64,000 nt of DNA from Methylobacterium gregans. GTDB taxonomy: Bacteria; Pseudomonadota; Alphaproteobacteria; Rhizobiales; Beijerinckiaceae. Positions 10,794-19,877 of this stretch are shown here, in pieces; within the stretch, counting starts at the first letter, position 1; each line of letters opens with the position of its first letter. The stretch covers positions 18,500-82,499 of the forward strand of contig NZ_BPQM01000092.1 in assembly GCF_022179245.1 (NCBI RefSeq), given 5' to 3'. The translations under genes and the position numbers were made by a program. Below the pieces are notes generated by a model, which was not told the origin of the DNA, did not search any database, and worked only from the letters and a program-made list of their open reading frames with translations.

Positions 10794-11639
10794 CTACCGC
10801 AGGGCCCGAAAGGCCTTGGCGGCCGCGTCGTCCGTGTCGTCGATGTCAGGCGCGTCGATGCGCCGGTAGCGGGCCTGGATCAGACCGAAGGCTCCGAAGG
10901 CGACGTGGCCTGCCGCCACCACGGCAAGCAGGATCCAGCCGTATTGCTGCTGTCGCAGCAGCCGGAACGCCTCGCCGAGGCCCTTTACCTCGGAGGAGCG
11001 CTGGTACCACGCCGCCACGACGAGGAAGCCGCCGATGATCAGGAAGGCGATCCCGCGCGCCGCGTAGCCGAACCGCCCGACCGGCCGTGCCCAGCGGCAC
11101 TGGCCCTGGCTCAGCGCCAGACGCTCGGTCACATCGCCGCCGACCGCCTTGCCCAGGAAGCCGAAGCCCCCCGCCACGATCCCGAGACCGATCAGCGCCA
11201 GCAGCCAGCGGCCGAGCGGTTTGGCCATGAGCCACGCGCTCCAGTCCTGCATCCCGTCGCCGCCCTTCAGGCCGAGTCCCAGGCTGAGGCTCGCCGCGGT
11301 CAGCGCGAGGCCGCCGTAGATCCCGGCGCTGATCAGATGCGCGCCCCGCACCGCGAGTCCCTTCGGACCTGTGCCGCGCCGATCCGCGTCGGTGATCCCC
11401 TCCACGAGGCGCCAGATCGCGAAGGCGAGGAGCCCCACCGCGATCGCGCCGACGACGACGGGACCGAACGGGCCGCCGAGCACCGCCCGCAGGGCGCCCT
11501 TGCTGTCGCCGGTCTGCCCGCCCGCGCCGAGCGCCGCCAGCACGGCCAGCGCGCCGACCACGCAGTAGACGAGGCCGCGCGCGCCGTAGCCGTAGCGGGC
11601 GAGGCGTTCCAGGGTGTTGCGTCCTCCGAAGCTTTTCAC
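10794..11639 (-). CDS. DUF1206 integral membrane protein
   Basis: The protein has 281 residues and about six membrane segments in three repeats. Each repeat starts with a signature like LARYGYGARGLVYCVVGA (residues about 12-30), VRGAHLISAGIYGGLAL (about 120) and VGRFGYAARGIAFLIIGG (about 190). This is the DUF1206 pattern, and no biochemical function is known to me. The start is GTG at 11639; it overlaps the stop of the upstream gene by four bases (GTGA), so the two are almost certainly translated together. It converges with the M23 peptidase gene, with only 7 nt between the stops. Confidence 0.85.
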   Translation of the reverse strand: MKSFGGRNTLERLARYGYGARGLVYCVVGALAVLAALGAGGQTGDSKGALRAVLGGPFGPVVVGAIAVGLLAFAIWRLVEGITDADRRGTGPKGLAVRGAHLISAGIYGGLALTAASLSLGLGLKGGDGMQDWSAWLMAKPLGRWLLALIGLGIVAGGFGFLGKAVGGDVTERLALSQGQCRWARPVGRFGYAARGIAFLIIGGFLVVAAWYQRSSEVKGLGEAFRLLRQQQYGWILLAVVAAGHVAFGAFGLIQARYRRIDAPDIDDTDDAAAKAFRALR

Positions 11640-11977
11640 GCGGGCGAACGCTGCGGCTTGCCGGAGAGCGAGACGTAGAAGCCCAGCCCGTCCTGGGCCG
11701 GCAGGGTCTGCAGCCGCTCGATCAGGCCGCGGCGCTTGGCGTCGAGCAGGAGCCGGCCGATCGGCTGGAACAGGGTCTCGCCGCCGCCTTCCGGGGGCGG
11801 ATCGAGGCGGATCGCCACCACCTTGCTCTTCCCGAAGCGGGAGCGCTCCAGCATGTCCTTCAGCGAGGCCTCCGCCGTGGCGCGGTTGGCGCCGCGCAGG
11901 TCCAGCACCGCCTCCGCGTCGGTGACGCCCAGCGAGCCGCGCAGCTTGTCGGCGTAGAACTCTTCGAAGTGAGGCAA
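11636..11977 (-). CDS. Conserved-looking hypothetical protein coupled to a DUF1206 gene
   Basis: The protein has 113 residues and appears soluble. A segment EAVLDLRGANRATAEASL followed by a KVVAIRLDPPPEGGG strand suggests a small alpha/beta fold, and the helix-strand layout faintly recalls Smr-like domains, but the Smr signature (LDLHG, GTG) is not convincingly there. The first available start is TTG at 11977 with AAGG about 13 nt upstream. Its stop overlaps the start of the membrane protein gene, so the two products probably act together. I cannot assign a function. Confidence 0.6.
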   Translation of the reverse strand: MPHFEEFYADKLRGSLGVTDAEAVLDLRGANRATAEASLKDMLERSRFGKSKVVAIRLDPPPEGGGETLFQPIGRLLLDAKRRGLIERLQTLPAQDGLGFYVSLSGKPQRSPA

Positions 11978-12013
11978 GAGCAGGGGACCTTGGGCGGGAG
12001 ACCTGATGGGGGT

Positions 12014-12574
12014 CTAGAAGACGACGCGGGCGTAGATATCCGAAACGGCCAAGTCGCCGCCGAGTTCAGGCAGCGCGATCCGGTCGGCGGGACCGAAGAC
12101 CTGCATCTCCCAGTCGCGGTCGCGCTGCCAGACCTCGATCCGCGTCTCGTTCTGGTCGACGATCAGGAAGGTTCGCAGGCTCGGCACCGTGAGGTAGAAA
12201 TCCACCTTGCGGCCGCGGTCGTTCGCCATGGTGGAGGGCGAGAGGACTTCGGCGATCAGCACGGGGTCGCGGGCGTAACCGCTCGGGAGCGGAGGCCCGC
12301 AGCGCACGACGATGGCCGGGATCGGCGCGAAATCGTCCATGGCCTCGCTCAGGATGGCCAGGCCCGGTAACGCCTCGCACCCGCGCGCGTCGGCGAGGTC
12401 GCCGACGCGGCGCAGCAGGTTGTAGACGAGCCGCGGGTGCCGGTGCTGCGGCAGCGACATCAGCACCGGCTCGCCGTCGAGGAGTTCCCAGCGCTCCTCG
12501 TCGGGGCGGCTCTCCACCCAGACCTGATACTCGGCGACGCTCATGCGGGCGTCGCGTCTCGCGGCCAAAGCCAT
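12014..12574 (-). CDS. Uma2 family (DUF820) endonuclease-fold protein
   Basis: The 186-residue protein belongs to the Uma2/DUF820 group of the PD-(D/E)XK nuclease fold. Seen are the N-terminal helix MSVAEYQVWVE, the strand WELLDGEPV with a conserved acidic residue, the core PVLIAEVLSPSTMANDRGRKVDFY where Glu, Ser-Pro-ST and Lys form the putative active site, and the FLIVDQNETRIEVW strands. I take ATG at 12574 as start, with AGGATGGGG upstream; the longer frame adds a low-complexity Arg/Ala stretch. This family expands in many free-living bacteria and its biological role is mostly unknown. Confidence 0.85.
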   Translation of the reverse strand: MALAARRDARMSVAEYQVWVESRPDEERWELLDGEPVLMSLPQHRHPRLVYNLLRRVGDLADARGCEALPGLAILSEAMDDFAPIPAIVVRCGPPLPSGYARDPVLIAEVLSPSTMANDRGRKVDFYLTVPSLRTFLIVDQNETRIEVWQRDRDWEMQVFGPADRIALPELGGDLAVSDIYARVVF

Positions 12575-12674
12575 CGGGGCCCCATCCTGCCTGCACCCGG
12601 ATGGTAGCATCGCGGCGGCCGCCCGCAACAGCGCCCGCCGGGGCCGAGGCCCCGGCGGACGGATCAAGACAGGC

Positions 12675-14120
12675 TCAGCCGTGCACCAGCACGTTGCGGA
12701 ACTGCCAGGGATCCTTTGTGTCGATGTCCTCCGGGAACAGGCCGGGGCGGTCGGTGAGCGGGGTCCAGTCGGTGTAGACGCCGACCACGGGGCCGAGATA
12801 CGGCGTCTGGACCTCCAGGCAGCGGCGGAAGTCCATCTCGTCGGCCTCGACGATGCCGGCGTTCGGGTTCTCCAGCGCCCAGACCATGCCGGCCAGCACC
12901 GCGCTCGTCACCTGAAGGCCGGTGGCGTTCTGGTAGGGAGCGATGCGGCGCGTCTCCTCGATGGAGAGCTGCGAGCCGTACCAGTAGGCGTTCTTCTTGT
13001 GGCCGTAGACGAGCACGCCGAGCTCGTCGATGCCGTCCACGATCTCGTTCTCGTCGAGGATGTGGTGGCGCTCCTGCACCTTGCCGGCGTTGCCGAACAT
13101 CTCGTGCAGCGAGAGCACGGCGTCGTCGGCCGGGTGGTAGGCGTAGTGGCAGGTCGGACGGAAGACCGGCTTATCGCCATCGCGCACCGTGTAGTAGTCG
13201 GCGATCGAGATCGCCTCGTTGTGGGTGACGAGGAAGCCGAACTGCGCGCCGACCGTCGGCACCCAGGTGCGCACGCGGGTGTCGGCGCCGGGCTGGAGCA
13301 GGTAGATCGCGCAGCGCGAGCCCTTCTCCTGCTCGCGGGCGTTCGCGGGCTTCCAGGTCTCGTTGGTGCCCCAGCCGAGCTCGGCCGGCTGGTTGCCCTC
13401 CGAGACGAAGCCCTCGACCGACCAGGTGTTGACGAAGACGCCGCGCGGCTTCGGGTTCTTCGCGCGCTGGGTGTCGCGCTCGGCGATGTGCACGCCCTTG
13501 ACGCCCAGATCCTTCATCAGAGCGGCCCACTCGGCCTTCGAGGTCGGCTCCGCCCGCTCCAGGCCCGTGTCCTTCGCGATGTTGAGGAGCGCCTGCTTGA
13601 CGAACCACGAGACCATGCCCGGGTTGGCGCCGCAGCAGGAGACGGCCGTGGTGCCGCCGGGGTTCTGGGCGCGGGCGTCGAGGATGTTCTCGCGCAGCGC
13701 GTAGTTGGTGCGGTCGCCCTGGCTCTTCGTCTTGTCGAAGTAGAAGCCCGGCCAGGGCTCGGCCACGGTGTCGATGTAGAGCGCGCCGAGCTCGCGGCAG
13801 AGCTCCATGATCGCCCGCGACGAGGTGTCGACCGAGAGGTTGACGCAGAAGCCCTGGCCGCCGCCCTCGGTCAGCAGGGGGGTCAGCACGTCGCGATAGT
13901 TCTCAGGGGTCAGCGCCACCGTCTCGAAGCGCAGGCCGTGCTTCTCGGCGAGCGGCTTGTGCGTGTCGACCGGGTCGATCACCGTGAAACGGGCGCGGTC
14001 ATATTCGAAGTGACGCTCGATGAGCGGCAGGGTGCCCCGGCCGATCGAGCCGAAGCCGATCATCACGATGGGGCCGCTGATGCGGCCGTAGACCGGGTGA
14101 TGGGTCGGCTGATCGGTCAT
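12675..14120 (-). CDS. hss: Homospermidine synthase
   Basis: This cytoplasmic NAD-dependent enzyme of 481 residues makes sym-homospermidine from putrescine, the main polyamine of many alphaproteobacteria. The N-terminal Rossmann motif PIVMIGFGSIGRGTLPL (about 18-34) belongs to the saccharopine dehydrogenase-like family. Later segments such as YIDTVAEPWPGFY and AVSCCGANPGMVSWFV are characteristic of bacterial Hss, and the length agrees with the usual 475-480. ATG at 14120 has a GGATCCCCCCGGA leader. The next leftward gene (Uma2) begins 100 nt downstream and need not share its transcript. Confidence 0.94.
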   Translation of the reverse strand: MTDQPTHHPVYGRISGPIVMIGFGSIGRGTLPLIERHFEYDRARFTVIDPVDTHKPLAEKHGLRFETVALTPENYRDVLTPLLTEGGGQGFCVNLSVDTSSRAIMELCRELGALYIDTVAEPWPGFYFDKTKSQGDRTNYALRENILDARAQNPGGTTAVSCCGANPGMVSWFVKQALLNIAKDTGLERAEPTSKAEWAALMKDLGVKGVHIAERDTQRAKNPKPRGVFVNTWSVEGFVSEGNQPAELGWGTNETWKPANAREQEKGSRCAIYLLQPGADTRVRTWVPTVGAQFGFLVTHNEAISIADYYTVRDGDKPVFRPTCHYAYHPADDAVLSLHEMFGNAGKVQERHHILDENEIVDGIDELGVLVYGHKKNAYWYGSQLSIEETRRIAPYQNATGLQVTSAVLAGMVWALENPNAGIVEADEMDFRRCLEVQTPYLGPVVGVYTDWTPLTDRPGLFPEDIDTKDPWQFRNVLVHG

Positions 14121-14597
14121 TCCGGGGGGATCCTCATCATCTCTCGCGCCCCGGCGGGGGCGGTGGTCAAAGGTCGGTGGTTAAGCATCGTCTATGACGA
14201 AGCGGCGACAAACGGGGCGCGGACGGCCCGGCATATTCCGGGTGGGCACCGGGGGCGGGCAGCGGGACCCCGCGCTGGGGCTTCTGACCGCGCGCGCCCG
14301 CGTGGTCAACCATTCGCAGCCGGGCGGGTTTGGGCTGCATCAAGTTTTCATCCGATCCGTGGGTGTGGAGAAAGACAGATCTTTCCCACGGCGAGTGGGC
14401 GCGATCGCGCCTGTTCGAGCGACCATGCAGAAGAGCGCAAGTGTTCCACGCCGATGGCACTTTGCTACATATGACATTCCCGCATGCGCCCTCTGCGGCG
14501 CGGCGCGTTGCGCCGATCGGGTACCCCGCGCACATTGCAGTGCGACAGGAGGCCGAACGGTCCGTGGAAGCGCCCTTCGACGCCCATGGAGTGAGCC
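14121..14597. other. Intergenic region upstream of hss, no convincing gene
   Basis: These 477 bases hold the hss promoter region and have visibly lower GC in places (around 14330-14480) than the coding flanks. I find no ORF with coding character on either strand. Longer frames crossing the region (for example 14194-14670 on the plus strand and 14340-14747 on the minus strand) are Arg/Gly/Pro-rich and resemble no family I know. Confidence 0.5.
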
Positions 14598-14717
14598 ATG
14601 CTCTCGGTTCTCGTCTCCCAGTGCCCCGCCCCCGAGCAGGAGGCGGTCGACCGGGATCCCGGCCTGCTGACCCTCGCCTTCGCGCTGGCCCGAAGCCTGC
14701 GCCGCCGCTGGGCCTGA
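14598..14717 (+). CDS. Possible 39-residue protein
   Basis: A short frame starts at ATG 14598 with GGAGTGA just upstream and stops with TGA at 14715-14717. The product (MLSVLVSQCPAPEQE, then LLTLAFALARSLRRRWA) has a hydrophobic start and a basic amphipathic end. Third positions are mostly G or C, as in real genes here. No family is recognised and the evidence is only the ribosome site and codon pattern. The following 180 bases to the next gene show no further gene. Confidence 0.35.
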   Translation: MLSVLVSQCPAPEQEAVDRDPGLLTLAFALARSLRRRWA

Positions 14718-14897
14718 GACCATTCCACCACGCGTTTGCTGGCACATCTTGGGAGATCGCCCGCTCGCGATTGCCTCGCCCCCGCACCGGCGCTAGAGCG
14801 CTCCGGGCCGTCGAGATCCGATCTGGAACGGCTCTAAAGCTCTGGCCGCGCATCGACTTCCGCTGCCGTCCGGTGCGTCGCCGAGGGGACGAGATCG

Positions 14898-15590
14898 ATG
14901 CCGACACGCGCGCTTGCCGCTTCCGCGGACCGGACGACCCGGCGGTGGGTCGGCCCGGGGATCGCGCTGCTCGCCGCCTTGCTGCTGTCGGGATCCGCCG
15001 CGGCCCAGGAGGCGGCGCCCGAGGCGGCCGAGGCTCCCACGGCGGCCCAGAAGCCGAAGCCCAAGCCCGTCGCCAAGCCGAAGCCCAAAGCTGCCGAGAA
15101 GCCGCCGGAGGCAAAGCCCGAGGCCGCCTCCGCGGCCGTCTGGCCGGCTGGCGCCGACTCGGTGAGCGAGACCTACGGCGAGTGGACGACGAACTGCGCC
15201 CGCGCCGAGACGCGGACGAGCTGCCTGGTCACCCAGTCCCAGGGCGATCGCCAGAGCGGCCGGCGCCAGTTCGTGTTCGAGCTGCGCACCCCGCAGGAGG
15301 GCCGGGCCGAGGGGCTGCTCCTGATGCCGTTCGGGCTCAACATCGAGAGCGGCGTCACCTTCAAGCTCGACGAATCCGTGCTCGGCAAGGGCGCGCCCTA
15401 CACCACCTGCACGAGCGAGGGCTGCCTCGTGCCGATCAGCTTCCCGACCTTGGCCACCGACGGGATGAAGACCGCCAAGGCCCTCGTGGTGAACGCTCAG
15501 AAGGCCAACAGCAGCGAGGCGGTGACCATCACCCTGCCGCTCGGCGGCTTCAACGCCGCCTTCGCCCGCGCCGCCGCGCTCGGGGGCTGA
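14898..15590 (+). CDS. Invasion-associated locus B (IalB) family secreted protein
   Basis: This is a 230-residue precursor. A signal peptide (about residues 15-36, WVGPGIALLAALLLSGSAAAQ) is followed by a Lys/Pro/Ala-rich linker (about 37-80). The IalB domain follows, beginning with YGEWTTNC, continuing with SCLVTQSQGD and LLLMPFGLNIESGV and ending in FPTLATDGMKTAK. Four Cys in the domain suggest periplasmic disulphides. IalB was named in Bartonella, but the family is widespread in non-pathogenic Rhizobiales and its role there is unclear. ATG follows GAGGGGACGAG. The KPKPKP linker may bridge the cell wall or bind acidic polymers; this is inference. Confidence 0.88.
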   Translation: MPTRALAASADRTTRRWVGPGIALLAALLLSGSAAAQEAAPEAAEAPTAAQKPKPKPVAKPKPKAAEKPPEAKPEAASAAVWPAGADSVSETYGEWTTNCARAETRTSCLVTQSQGDRQSGRRQFVFELRTPQEGRAEGLLLMPFGLNIESGVTFKLDESVLGKGAPYTTCTSEGCLVPISFPTLATDGMKTAKALVVNAQKANSSEAVTITLPLGGFNAAFARAAALGG

Positions 15591-15693
15591 GCCGGCGCTT
15601 GGCAGGCGGTTCCGTGACTCCACACGCCCGGCCGGGTTAGGAGAGGGCGCAGGCCGGGCATAACGACCGCGCGGGACCGGACAGGGAGGAACC

Positions 15694-16095
15694 ATGAGAC
15701 GGATCATGCTGGCGGCGCTGCTCGCCGGGGCGGCGATCCTGCCCGCGCGGGCGCAGGAGCCGGCCGCGCCGACGCCCCCGGCCGCGCCCTCACCCGCCAC
15801 GGAGGCGAAGCCGCCGGAGCTCTCCAAGAACGAGACCATGGCGGCCCGGCTCGCCGGGCTGGTGGGTTTCGTCAACGTCGCCTGCCCGAACCTGCGCGGC
15901 GAGCCGGAACAGCTCCAGGCCGCCGTGCGCCGCCTCGGCATCGAGCCGGGCGCGCTGAATTCCGGGACGCTGCACTTCGCCGCCGCCTCCTACCTGGAGA
16001 GCTACCGCAAGGACCCGGACGCCAACTGCCGGCGCGCCTTCGACAGCTTCGGCCCCACGGGCAGCCTGGTGCCGAACCTCGTCGTCCGCCGCTGA
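15694..16095 (+). CDS. Small secreted protein with two cysteines
   Basis: This 133-residue precursor has a classical signal peptide (MRRIMLAALLAGAAILPARA, cleavage after ARA near residue 20) and a Pro/Ala-rich spacer. Its mature domain contains VNVACPNLRG and DANCRRAFDSFGP, whose two Cys may pair. The ribosome site GGGAGGA is good. I do not recognise a named family. It lies in a row of three secreted or periplasmic proteins on the same strand, about 100 nt after the IalB gene. Confidence 0.75.
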   Translation: MRRIMLAALLAGAAILPARAQEPAAPTPPAAPSPATEAKPPELSKNETMAARLAGLVGFVNVACPNLRGEPEQLQAAVRRLGIEPGALNSGTLHFAAASYLESYRKDPDANCRRAFDSFGPTGSLVPNLVVRR

Positions 16096-16137
16096 GCCGG
16101 ATCCCGCACGAGCCCCATTAAGCCGCCGTTAGCCCTG

Positions 16138-16159
16138 CGCCCCGCAGAGTCGCGGGGCG
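16138..16159. terminator. GC-rich hairpin between two secreted-protein genes
   Basis: Eight-bp arms (CGCCCCGC at 16138-16145 with GCGGGGCG at 16152-16159) lie 43 nt after one stop and 20 nt before the next start. It may be a weak terminator or a leader structure affecting the next gene; there is no U-tract. Confidence 0.4.
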
Positions 16160-16178
16160 TACGGCGTCGGGGCGTTCC

Positions 16179-19100
16179 ATGGGGGCGGGGCAGGTGAGGG
16201 GAGGCCGGGCGGGCGGCCTGAGGGCAGTGCGCGCCGCCCTGCTCCTGGGAGTCCTGGCGGCCCTCCCCGTCGCGACGCCGGTCGCGGCCGCACGGCTCAT
16301 CGCCCTCAAGGGCAGCGAGGCCCGGGCCGGCGAGGGCGCGGCGCCCGCCGGCTACGGCCGCATCCGCCTCACCTTCGACAAGCCCGTCTCCGTCAAGGCG
16401 CGGGCGAGTGCCGGCGTGCTGGTGCTCAGCTTCTCCGAGCGGGCGCCCGGCGGGGCCGAGCGGCTCGCCCAGGAGATGCCCGCCTACATCGCGGTGGCCC
16501 GGCGCGATCCGGACGGGACCGGCCTGCGCCTCGCCCTGCAGCGGCCCGTCCGGATCAGCGTGCAGGAGGCGGCCGAACAGGTCTTCGTCGATCTCCTGCC
16601 CGAGGGCTGGACCGGCCTCGTGCCGCCGCTGCCCGCGGAGGTGATCGCGGAGCTGGCGCGGCGGGCCGAGGCCGCCGAGGCGGCGCTGCGGCTCCGCAAC
16701 CCGCCCCCGGCCCGCCGGACGCTCGCCCTCGAGGTTGCCCACCTGCCGACCCTGACGCGCCTCTCCCTGCGCCTGCCGCCCGGCGTGCACAGCGAGAGCC
16801 TGCGCGAGGGCGCCGCCACCCGCCTGCGCATCGACGGGGCCTGGACCATCGACACGGGCGAGGCGCGCGGCCGGACGGCCCCCGTCCTCGCTGACCTCGC
16901 GGCGGAGACCGGATCGGACTCCGCGAGCCTTCTGCTCACCCCGGCGGACGGCTACACGATGCGCATCGAGCGCGAGGACGACGCGGTCTCGATCGACCTG
17001 ATGAAGGCCGGCGAGAAGCCGGGCGAGCCGGCCATCGCTCAACCGTCCGGGCCGACCGCGGAGGCACCGCGCCCCGCCCCGGCGCCCCAGCCCGCCCCGA
17101 CGTCCCGGGATCCAGCCCCCCGCGAGGCGCCCCGCCCCGCCCCGGCGGAAGCCGAGCCCCCGCTGGGCAAGCCCGGCACGGGCCTCGTCTTCGGCTTCCG
17201 CACCCTGCCGCCGGTCGCGCTGTTCGAGCGCACCGGCGTGGCGACGCTCGCCTTCGAGACGGACGAGCCGGTGCGCCTGCCCGAGTCCGGGGCCACGACC
17301 GGGCTCAGCCCCCTCGGCGAGGCGCGCCGCGTCGGCAATCTCACGGTGCTGCGCTTCGCCGTGCCGCCGGGCCGGCTCGTGGACCTCTTGCCGGTGGCGG
17401 TCGGCGAGGGCGCCGGCTGGGAACTCGCCGCGGGCGATGCCCTGACGCCCAGCACAGCGCTCAATCCGAGGCGGCGGCCCGACGCGGCCGGCCGCTTCGG
17501 CCTCACGGTGGATCTGCCGAAGCCCGGCGCGGCGACGTGGCTCGATCTCGACGGCGAGCGGATCGCCCTCGTCACGACACGGGGGCGTCGCGCAGCCGGC
17601 ATGTCGAAGCGCCAGCGCTTCGTCGATTTCGAGCTTCTCCCCAGCCGGTTCGGCCTCGCCGTGCTGGCACTGGCCGACGACCTCGCGGTGCGTCCGGACC
17701 TCGACGGGGTGGCGGTCGGGCGCGAGGGCGGGCTCGCGGTTTCGAGCGTGATGCAGCGTGCCGAGACGGCTCTCGCCGAGGCCGGCGCCCCGGCTATCGA
17801 TCCGGAGGCCTGGGCGCGGGGCAGATCCGGCAATCTGCGGGCGGTTCTGCGGTCGCAGTTCGCCGCCGCCGCCGCCGCGCCCCCGGGCGAGCGCGGCCCC
17901 TTGCGCGTCGCACATGCCCGGACGCTCATCGCCGCCGGCCTCGATCTGGAGGGCCTGACCGCGCTGGAGACCGCGGCGGCCGACGACCCGCTGGTGGCGA
18001 TGCAGCGCGAGACCAGCCTCTGGCGCGGTCTCGCCCTCCTGCGCGCGGGCCGCCTTGCCGAGGCGCGCGCGGCGCTCGGCGGCGACGTGCTGCAGCGCGA
18101 TTCGGAAGCGGTGCTGTGGCGATCTGTGGCGGAGGCGGGGCTGGGCCTGTGGCGCGAGGCCGAGACCGGGTTCGGCCGCACCCTGAACCTCGCCGGGCGC
18201 CTGCCCGAGGATCTGCGCGACTTCGTGCTCGCGGCGGCTGCCGAATCCGCGATCGAGAGCGGCGACATCGACGCCGCGGTGTCCCGGATGGACGCCGCCG
18301 CCAAGCGCGACCCGCTGGTGCGCGATCGCCTCGCCCTGGTGAAGGGCCGGGTGGAGGAGTTGACCGGCCAGACGGTGGCCGCCCTCGACCGCTACGAGCG
18401 GCTGGAGGTCGCGGCCGCAGCCCCGGTCGCCGCCGCCGCGGGCCTGCGCCGGACCCTGCTGGCGCTCGGCACGGCCAAGATGTCCTCCGGCGAGGCGCTG
18501 GCCCGGCTGGAGCGCCTCGCCCTCACCTGGCGCGGAGGCCCGACCGAGGAGGCGATCATCGCCGGGCTCGCCCGGAGCTACGCGACCGCCGGCCGCTTCC
18601 GCGAGGCCTTCGCGACGACCCGGCGCGCCGCGATGGCCTTCCCGGCCTCCGAGATGGCGCGGGTGCTGAACGGCGAGGCTCAGAGCCTGTTCGACGCCCT
18701 CTATCTCGGCGGGCGCGGCGACGCGTTGCCGGGCGTCGAGGCGGTGGCGCTCTACTTCGATTTCAAGGAGTTCGCTCCGATCGGCCGGCGCGGCGACGAG
18801 GTGGTGCGCCGGCTGGCCGACCGGCTGGTCGGGCTCGACCTGCTCGACTCGGCGGCCGACCTGCTCCAGCACCAGATCGACCATCGGCTCACCGGCCAAG
18901 CCCGCGCCGCTGTGGCGGCGCGCCTCGCCACGGTGCGGCTGATGGACGGCAAGCCGCTCCAGGCGCTGGAGGCGATCGACGCGACCCACCTACCGGAATT
19001 GCCGGCCGACCTGCGCCGCGCCCGCGCGCTGGTGCGGGCGCGCGCGCTCTCGGACCTGAGCCGCACGGACCTCGCCCTGGAGACGATCGAGGACGAGAGC

Positions 19101-19574
19101 GGTCCGGACGTCGCGCGCCTCAGAGCCGACATCCTCTGGGCGGCCCGCCGCTGGCGGGGGGCCGGCGAGGCGCACGAGGCGCTGTTGGGCGAGGTCTGGC
19201 GCGGCACCCAACCCCTCGACGAGGCCGCCCGCGCCGATGTGATCCGCGCGGGCATAGCCTACGATCTGGCGGACGAGCGCCTGGGACTGGAGCGGCTGAA
19301 GGCCAAGTTCGCGGGGCTGATGGCCGAGAGCGCGGACGCGCGCAGCTTCGCCTTGATCACCGGCACCGATCCGACACGCCAGCCAGGCTTCCGCGAGATC
19401 GCGCAGCGCGCCTCGAAGGCCGAGACGCTGGGGGCGTTCCTCGCCGAGTACCGCAAGCGCTATCCCGACACCGCCGCACCCGAGCGCGGCAAGCCGGAAG
19501 GCAGTTCCCCACGCGGATCAGGGGAGGGAGCGCAGAGCCGGGCGGAGACACAGCCTCCGCCACCGCCCGGATAG
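16179..19574 (+). CDS. Large periplasmic TPR-like protein of unknown function
   Basis: The 1131-residue precursor has a signal peptide (about residues 14-37, RAALLLGVLAALPVATPVAAA). An N-terminal part (about 40-150) has beta-strand segments such as YGRIRLTFDKPVSVKARAS and VFVDLLPEGW, reminiscent of AMIN-type wall-binding modules. A low-complexity Pro/Ala/Glu stretch follows (about 285-330). From about residue 560 to 1080 a long helical region carries many A..A...L/A..G.L.EA pairs (for example LLRAGRLAEARAALGG), typical of TPR-like repeats. The start ATG has only a weak upstream site. Similar long proteins occur across Rhizobiales without a known role. A scaffold function at the cell envelope is plausible but not proven. 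Confidence 0.75.
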   Translation: MGAGQVRGGRAGGLRAVRAALLLGVLAALPVATPVAAARLIALKGSEARAGEGAAPAGYGRIRLTFDKPVSVKARASAGVLVLSFSERAPGGAERLAQEMPAYIAVARRDPDGTGLRLALQRPVRISVQEAAEQVFVDLLPEGWTGLVPPLPAEVIAELARRAEAAEAALRLRNPPPARRTLALEVAHLPTLTRLSLRLPPGVHSESLREGAATRLRIDGAWTIDTGEARGRTAPVLADLAAETGSDSASLLLTPADGYTMRIEREDDAVSIDLMKAGEKPGEPAIAQPSGPTAEAPRPAPAPQPAPTSRDPAPREAPRPAPAEAEPPLGKPGTGLVFGFRTLPPVALFERTGVATLAFETDEPVRLPESGATTGLSPLGEARRVGNLTVLRFAVPPGRLVDLLPVAVGEGAGWELAAGDALTPSTALNPRRRPDAAGRFGLTVDLPKPGAATWLDLDGERIALVTTRGRRAAGMSKRQRFVDFELLPSRFGLAVLALADDLAVRPDLDGVAVGREGGLAVSSVMQRAETALAEAGAPAIDPEAWARGRSGNLRAVLRSQFAAAAAAPPGERGPLRVAHARTLIAAGLDLEGLTALETAAADDPLVAMQRETSLWRGLALLRAGRLAEARAALGGDVLQRDSEAVLWRSVAEAGLGLWREAETGFGRTLNLAGRLPEDLRDFVLAAAAESAIESGDIDAAVSRMDAAAKRDPLVRDRLALVKGRVEELTGQTVAALDRYERLEVAAAAPVAAAAGLRRTLLALGTAKMSSGEALARLERLALTWRGGPTEEAIIAGLARSYATAGRFREAFATTRRAAMAFPASEMARVLNGEAQSLFDALYLGGRGDALPGVEAVALYFDFKEFAPIGRRGDEVVRRLADRLVGLDLLDSAADLLQHQIDHRLTGQARAAVAARLATVRLMDGKPLQALEAIDATHLPELPADLRRARALVRARALSDLSRTDLALETIEDESGPDVARLRADILWAARRWRGAGEAHEALLGEVWRGTQPLDEAARADVIRAGIAYDLADERLGLERLKAKFAGLMAESADARSFALITGTDPTRQPGFREIAQRASKAETLGAFLAEYRKRYPDTAAPERGKPEGSSPRGSGEGAQSRAETQPPPPPG

Positions 19575-19579
19575 ATTCC

Positions 19580-19777
19580 TCAAGAGCCGAACTGCGAGCC
19601 GAGCTGTTCCAGGTACTCGGCGAGGTCGAGCCCACCGACGCGCTTGCCATAGTCGAAGCGCTGGCCCTCGCGGATGTCGATGCTGGCACTGCGGGTCGTC
19701 AGCGTGAACGGACGCACGCAGACCCAGGCGCCGTCGCGGCGATGCTCGAAGTATCCGAGAATGTCATGCTTGGCCAT
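19580..19777 (-). CDS. Small conserved-looking protein of unknown function
   Basis: The protein has 65 residues from ATG 19777 (GGTGGG upstream); a GTG three codons earlier is a less likely start. The sequence reads like a compact beta domain (HDILGYFEHRRDGAWVCVRP, then TLTTRSASIDIREGQRF) and ends in an acidic helix. The good ribosome site, an ordered pattern and a stop only 6 nt from the convergent TPR gene support a real gene. I know no named family. Confidence 0.65.
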   Translation of the reverse strand: MAKHDILGYFEHRRDGAWVCVRPFTLTTRSASIDIREGQRFDYGKRVGGLDLAEYLEQLGSQFGS

Positions 19778-19877
19778 TGCACCCACCGAGAGCGGAAATC
19801 GACAGGTTAACGGCTAGCAACGCCCGCGGTTCGACTGCCTATCCGAAATCGTCCGCCACGGCGTTACGGTCAAGCTT

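Noticed and set aside
12543..14474. 643-residue plus-strand frame over hss
   Set aside because: Composition is repetitive (Val/Arg/His/Asp) and unlike any family; hss on the other strand is unmistakable.
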